Source: Mucilaginibacter agri
GTDB lineage: Bacteria; Bacteroidota; Bacteroidia; Sphingobacteriales; Sphingobacteriaceae
Assembly: GCF_009928685.1 (NCBI RefSeq)
Contig: NZ_WWEO01000039.1
Span: 238,911 to 302,910 of the forward strand
DNA: 64,000 nucleotides
Direction of reading: 5' to 3'
Below are positions 60,436 through 64,000 of the stretch, one piece after another. The stretch's first letter is position 1. Every line of letters starts with the position of its first letter. The notes under the pieces are model-generated. The model had not been told where the DNA came from and made no database searches. It saw nothing but the letters and a program-made list of their open reading frames with translations. Made by a program: the position numbers and the translations under genes.

Positions 60436-60500
60436 ACCGGAGGTTTTATGAAATCAAAAGTAACGAGGTGCGTACTGTAGGAGCTTATAAGCCGTATGGT

Positions 60501-60531
60501 AAAGGGTTGCAAGTTTAAATGTGAAACAAAA
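60501..60531 (-). promoter_or_regulatory. Shared upstream element, DUF1254 copy
   Basis: AAAGGGTTGC followed by A/T-rich sequence and GTGAAACAAAA on the plus strand matches 63199-63229 at about 27 of 31 bases. The minus-strand reading contains GCAACCCTTT, similar to promoter upstream boxes used by ECF sigma factors in Bacteroidota. Confidence 0.5.
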
Positions 60532-60556
60532 AAGGCCTCCCGCTAAGGAGGCCTTG
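60526..60556 (-). terminator. Terminator of the arylsulfatase gene
   Basis: AAGGCCTCC and GGAGGCCTT pair around CGCTAA; the minus strand goes on with TTTTTTGTTT. Confidence 0.9.
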
Positions 60557-60578
60557 GTATACTTCAATAAACTCAATC

Positions 60579-63077
60579 TTAATCTCTGTTCAGCGCTCGT
60601 GCGGCTTCTTTTTGCAGGTCGCTGTACTCTTGTTTGCCTACCGAAACGCCTACGCCCTGTATGGTGCCTCCTTTAAAGGTGCCTGGGGTTGAGTATTCGT
60701 GGCTTACGGCGTCGCCACTGTCATAGCCTACGCACAGGCCGTCTCCTGCCAGGGTAAACTTGCCTGGTTGTGTACGCATTGGTCCGGAAGCAACCACATT
60801 GCCATCTATATACAGTTTGGTGGTGCCAATCTGTTCGCCGTGTTCGCCGGTTTTTTCGCGCACAAACTCCATCCCAAAGGTATGTTTACCCGGTTTTATG
60901 CTCACGTTAGATACAAACTTCTGCTCTGGCGGTATACCGAGGAAGTTGTATACATAGTACAGTTTATTGTTTTTGATAAACAAACTATGCCCCCCAAAGC
61001 GCGAACCATGCGCAAAAATAACACCCGATGCGGAGCCTTTGTCTATATCCACATTGGCCAGTATTTTAAAGTTTCGGCCACGGGTATTTACGGCTACACC
61101 TTCGGGCACAGGCGACGTGCCTGGGTAATAGATATAGGTATCACGCGGTTTTTCCTCGCTAGGGCGTGCTATGCCCAATACTTCAACCGCAGTACGGTCA
61201 TCCAGTGGTAAAACAAGGTTTTTATCTGCCTGGTCATTCCAATCGGCAATTAATTGCTTTAACTTATCTGGGTTATCTTTGGCAACGTCATGGGCTTCAG
61301 AGCGATCCACATCGGTATGGTAGAGTTCCCATTTATCCTGGTCGAAATGCCCTTTGCCGGTTAATGGCGCGTGTAATGAAACGGCTTTCCATCCATCTTC
61401 CCAAATAGCTCGGGTACCCAGCATGGCATAATATTGAACATGTTTTTTAGTAGGTGCATCCGGAGCAGAAGCGAAAGTGTATCGCATAGAGACCCCAGAT
61501 AACGGATATTGACGTACACCTTTAAATACCGATGGCATTTTAACATTACAGATATCCAGTATAGTAGGTACAATGTCGGTAGAATGGTGATACTGGTTCC
61601 GCAATTCGCCACGGGCTTTAATGCCTTTAAGCCAGGTAATAACCAGCGGGTCGCAGGTACCGCCTGCATATTCGCTGTATCTTTTAAACATTTTAAAAGG
61701 GGTTGAGAATGCAGCTGCCCATCCGGTCGGGTAGTGCTCGTAAGTATCCGGGCTACCTAGTTTGCCTATTAGTTTCATGTTTTCAGACAGCTCATCAGGA
61801 TAGCCATTGAAGAACTTGTTTTCGTTTACCGAGCCGGTTGGCGAACCTTCGCCCGATGCGCCATTATCTGCAGCATACATTATAACCGTGTTTTCGAACT
61901 GACCGCTTTGTTTTAGATAGGCAATAAGGCGACCAACCTGTGCATCTGTGTATTCAGAGAAGCCGGCGTATACCTCCGCAAGTTTCGAAAACAGTTGTTT
62001 CTCTTCGGGTTTAAGGCTGTCCCATGGTTTTACATAGTCACCCGGATTTGCAATGTTTGGAGGCAACGGGTTAAATGGAGTATTAGCAGTTCCTTTTGGA
62101 ACTATGCCTTTGGCTACCATACGGTCCAATACCCATTTACGGTAGGCATCATATCCTGCGTCAAACTTCCCTTTGTATTTGGCTATGTATTCGGCTGGGG
62201 CCTGGTGCGGTGCATGGTTGGCACCAGGGCAAAACCACATGTACCATGGCTTTGAAGGGTTGGTAGCCTTTTGGTCTTTAAGAAAACCTATGGCATGGTC
62301 TGTAAGGTCTTTAGATAGGTGGTAACCTTGCGCAGGAGTATACGGAGGGTCAACAAAATGTTGATCTTCTACTAAGTCGGGATACCATTGGTTGGTTTCG
62401 CCACCGAGGAAGCCGTAATAGCGGTCGAAACCCAATTGGGTTGGCCATTGCTTGCGGCTTGCTCCAGAGGCTACGTCTTGTTCAGGCACGTTGTGGTCTT
62501 TACCTACCCAAAATGTCGACCAGCCGTTTGCCTGCAATACCTGGCCAACTGTGGCGCACTGCTCGGGTATACGGCCGTGTGCGCCCGGAAAACCATCAGC
62601 AGCCTCTGTAATAGCCGCGTTACCGGTAAGGTGATGGTTACGGCCTGTTAACAGGGTAGAACGGGTTGGCGAACAAAGTGATGTGGTATGCCATTGGGTA
62701 TAGGTTAAGCCGCTGTCGGCCAGCATTTGCAGGGTTGGCATGTTAATACCCCCGCCAAATGGCGACCATGCTGCGAGCCCTGTATCATCATATAAAATAA
62801 AAAGTACGTTAGGCGAACCTTCCGGAGCGCGTTTAGGTGTATATGCATCCCAGTCGGATTTAGAATCGCGTACATCGAGCTTGATGTCGCCTTTAAAATT
62901 TTCTTTTCTCACTTCCCTTGGGTCGGCCCAGGCAGAATCGCCCGAGGCTGTTTCTGTTCCGGTGGAATCGCTCCCCGATGATCCATTTTTCCCGCTCTTG
63001 CAGGAAGAAAAGCCAGCGACCAGAAGTAGTGCAAATGGCACAACTTTTAGGAATGGTTTAATTGCAATTGTTTTCAT
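60579..63077 (-). CDS. Lipoprotein arylsulfatase
   Basis: 832 residues from the ATG at 63077; an upstream extension to 63227 crosses the regulatory element and is rejected. Lipobox FSSC (C26). Sulfatase domain from about 85: metal ligands in LFILYDDTG (D97, D98), the formylglycine site in SLCSPTRSTLLTG (C135, C-x-P-x-R), and YAADNGASGEGSPTGSVNE. The last 220 residues form a beta-sandwich (GVAVNTRGRNFKILANVDID, KLYIDGNVVASGPM). It needs a sulfatase-activating enzyme, not found in this window. Confidence 0.94.
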   Translation of the reverse strand: MKTIAIKPFLKVVPFALLLVAGFSSCKSGKNGSSGSDSTGTETASGDSAWADPREVRKENFKGDIKLDVRDSKSDWDAYTPKRAPEGSPNVLFILYDDTGLAAWSPFGGGINMPTLQMLADSGLTYTQWHTTSLCSPTRSTLLTGRNHHLTGNAAITEAADGFPGAHGRIPEQCATVGQVLQANGWSTFWVGKDHNVPEQDVASGASRKQWPTQLGFDRYYGFLGGETNQWYPDLVEDQHFVDPPYTPAQGYHLSKDLTDHAIGFLKDQKATNPSKPWYMWFCPGANHAPHQAPAEYIAKYKGKFDAGYDAYRKWVLDRMVAKGIVPKGTANTPFNPLPPNIANPGDYVKPWDSLKPEEKQLFSKLAEVYAGFSEYTDAQVGRLIAYLKQSGQFENTVIMYAADNGASGEGSPTGSVNENKFFNGYPDELSENMKLIGKLGSPDTYEHYPTGWAAAFSTPFKMFKRYSEYAGGTCDPLVITWLKGIKARGELRNQYHHSTDIVPTILDICNVKMPSVFKGVRQYPLSGVSMRYTFASAPDAPTKKHVQYYAMLGTRAIWEDGWKAVSLHAPLTGKGHFDQDKWELYHTDVDRSEAHDVAKDNPDKLKQLIADWNDQADKNLVLPLDDRTAVEVLGIARPSEEKPRDTYIYYPGTSPVPEGVAVNTRGRNFKILANVDIDKGSASGVIFAHGSRFGGHSLFIKNNKLYYVYNFLGIPPEQKFVSNVSIKPGKHTFGMEFVREKTGEHGEQIGTTKLYIDGNVVASGPMRTQPGKFTLAGDGLCVGYDSGDAVSHEYSTPGTFKGGTIQGVGVSVGKQEYSDLQKEAARALNRD

Positions 63078-63078
63078 G

Positions 63079-63090
63079 TGATACGTATCA
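63079..63090. promoter_or_regulatory. 12-bp palindrome next to the arylsulfatase start
   Basis: TGATACGTATCA is a perfect palindrome directly upstream of the start codon. It could be an operator; no regulator is assigned. Confidence 0.3.
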
Positions 63091-63198
63091 AATTGGTAAG
63101 AGTGTATTTTGATGTTGTTGGTGATTGCAGAACCGGTAGTTTTCGGGGAAATCAAAATTAATAGCGGTTTGTCTGAAAAGATTAATATCCAACAGTTT

Positions 63199-63229
63199 AA
63201 AGGGTTGCAGTTTTTAATGTGGAACAAAA
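63199..63229 (-). promoter_or_regulatory. Shared upstream element, arylsulfatase copy
   Basis: AAAGGGTTGCAGTTTTTAAT and GTGGAACAAAA match the element at 60501. It lies about 120 bases before the arylsulfatase start codon. Confidence 0.5.
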
Positions 63230-63310
63230 CTGTTCATCAGTTCACATAAGCCACAAGCGGGGCGCTTGCGGTAGCGAGGAAAGCACGTTAAGACAACCTC
63301 TCGTCCACCC

Positions 63311-63631
63311 CGTCATGCTGAACTTGTTTCAGCACCCCACATGCTACGTGTGCGCGTACATCAGTTTTCCATTAGGAATGGTAGTGCTAATATGAATTTT
63401 CAGTGGATGTACTTCTTTCTTTCCGCAAGAAAGAAGTACCAAGAGACTTAGCGCAGCGATCTCATGAACACCCCAAAAACAAACACAACGTGAATAAACT
63501 CGTGGCTGCTTTATTTTCTCTTAAAGTTTCTGCTGTGGCTAGGGTGGTGCTACCCGAAAATCAAGAGGCCACAATAGTTAGGGTATTTAGGGTTCGGTGG
63601 TGGCAATTTTCATAACCACAACGATACCACT
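63311..63631. repeat. Tandem repeat unit 1 (321 bases)
   Basis: Starts CGTCATGCTGAACTTG (itself a 7-bp hairpin TGCTGAA/TTCAGCA), continues with AGTGGATGTACTTC and a perfect 13-bp hairpin with loop TCCGC (63409-63439), AAGAGACTTAGCG, CTCGTGGCTGCTTTATTTTC, CCCGAAAATCAAGAGGCCAC and CATAACCACAACGATACCAC. No gene is credible from 63078 to the window end. Confidence 0.85.
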
Positions 63632-63951
63632 CGTCATGCTGAACTTGTTTCAGCACCCCACATGCCAAGTATATGCGCGTGGCCGTTTTCCATTAGGAAA
63701 GGGAGTGGGTAATATGAACCGTCAGTGGATGTACTTCTTTCTTTCCGCAAGAAAGAAGTAACAAGAGACTTAGCGTAGCGATCTCATGAACACTACAAAA
63801 ACAAACACAACGTGAATAAACTCTTGGCTGTTTTATTTTCTTTGGAAGTCAGTGCGTGGGCAGGGATAGTGCTACCCGAAAATCAAGAGGCCACAATGGT
63901 TGGGGTATGGAGGGTTCTGTGGGGCATTTTCATAACCACAACGATACCACT
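63632..63951. repeat. Tandem repeat unit 2 (320 bases)
   Basis: Same blocks in the same order as unit 1, with scattered substitutions. The hairpin keeps its arms except for the last base (GTAA for GTAC). Confidence 0.85.
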
Positions 63952-64000
63952 CGTCATGCTGAACTTGTTTCAGCACCCCACATGCTAAGTATGCGCGTAC
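63952..64000. repeat. Tandem repeat unit 3, cut by the window end
   Basis: Begins CGTCATGCTGAACTTG and CAGCACCCCACATGC as in units 1 and 2. The array therefore continues beyond the window. Confidence 0.85.

Noticed and set aside
57420..63077. Polysaccharide utilisation locus around the sulfatase
   Set aside because: No SusC/SusD pair, glycoside hydrolase or hybrid regulator is present in the window; a sulfatase and two DUF1254 proteins alone do not justify the label.
63078..63227. N-terminal extension of the arylsulfatase
   Set aside because: It crosses the shared regulatory element and lies before a clear lipoprotein signal at 63077.
63403..63615. Open frame inside tandem repeat unit 1
   Set aside because: It is not kept in unit 2 or in the copy at 20133, and it covers the hairpin; not coding.
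63311..64000. CRISPR array
   Set aside because: The units are about 320 bases and repeat throughout their length; there are no short repeats with unique spacers and no cas genes.

Overview
The window looks like a chromosome segment of a Bacteroidota of the Sphingobacteriaceae (Mucilaginibacter or Pedobacter type). The evidence is the repeated promoter element TAnnTTTG with an upstream TTG/TTTG about 19 bases away, the near absence of Shine-Dalgarno sequences, many lipoproteins with SPII signals, and gene families typical of that group (two FKBP lipoproteins, YtxJ, DUF721 next to recF, FtsX/MacB-like permeases, DUF1254 proteins beside a sulfatase). Species cannot be fixed from sequence reading alone.

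Layout. 0-20 kb is mostly housekeeping: a partial lactonase, rluB with a long Arg/Ser-rich tail, a lytic transglycosylase, uvrA, nnr, an ECF sigma/anti-sigma pair behind lipA, ytxJ, ribH with a TPR protein, recF-DUF721, ndk, nrnA, two FKBP isomerases, tatD and ansA. 20-27 kb carries a secreted prolyl aminopeptidase, a YtrA-like GntR/ABC operon with its operator, and an AraC/SDR pair. 27.7-31.2 kb is the ATP-grasp / alpha-E / transglutaminase operon. A tRNA-Ser at 31.8 kb is followed by an AT-rich accessory stretch of small orphan genes separated by degenerate palindromic repeats. 34-41 kb has an FtsX permease with a likely sigma-54 promoter, an NHL lipoprotein, an orphan ECF sigma factor and an SDR. 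41-47.7 kb has a DEAD-box helicase and a GbsR regulator with a matching operator in front of a membrane/redox operon.

47.7-52.2 kb gathers NAD and ADP-ribose functions: NAMPT, a divergent PRPP-synthetase-like enzyme, an ADP-ribosylglycohydrolase and KptA RNA 2'-phosphotransferase, with a four-gene tRNA array directly upstream of kptA on the same strand. 54.4-57.2 kb holds a FixL-like PAS histidine kinase with all four haem-pocket residues in register, a receiver-CRP fusion regulator, and a D-lactate dehydrogenase catalytic domain that has lost its NAD domain. This module is bracketed by copies of one 48-base repeat and preceded by a run of eight hairpins. 57.4-63.1 kb has two DUF1254 lipoproteins and an arylsulfatase sharing an upstream element. 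The last 700 bases are a tandem repeat of about 320 bases, with a solitary relative at 20.1 kb whose hairpin arms differ by compensating changes.
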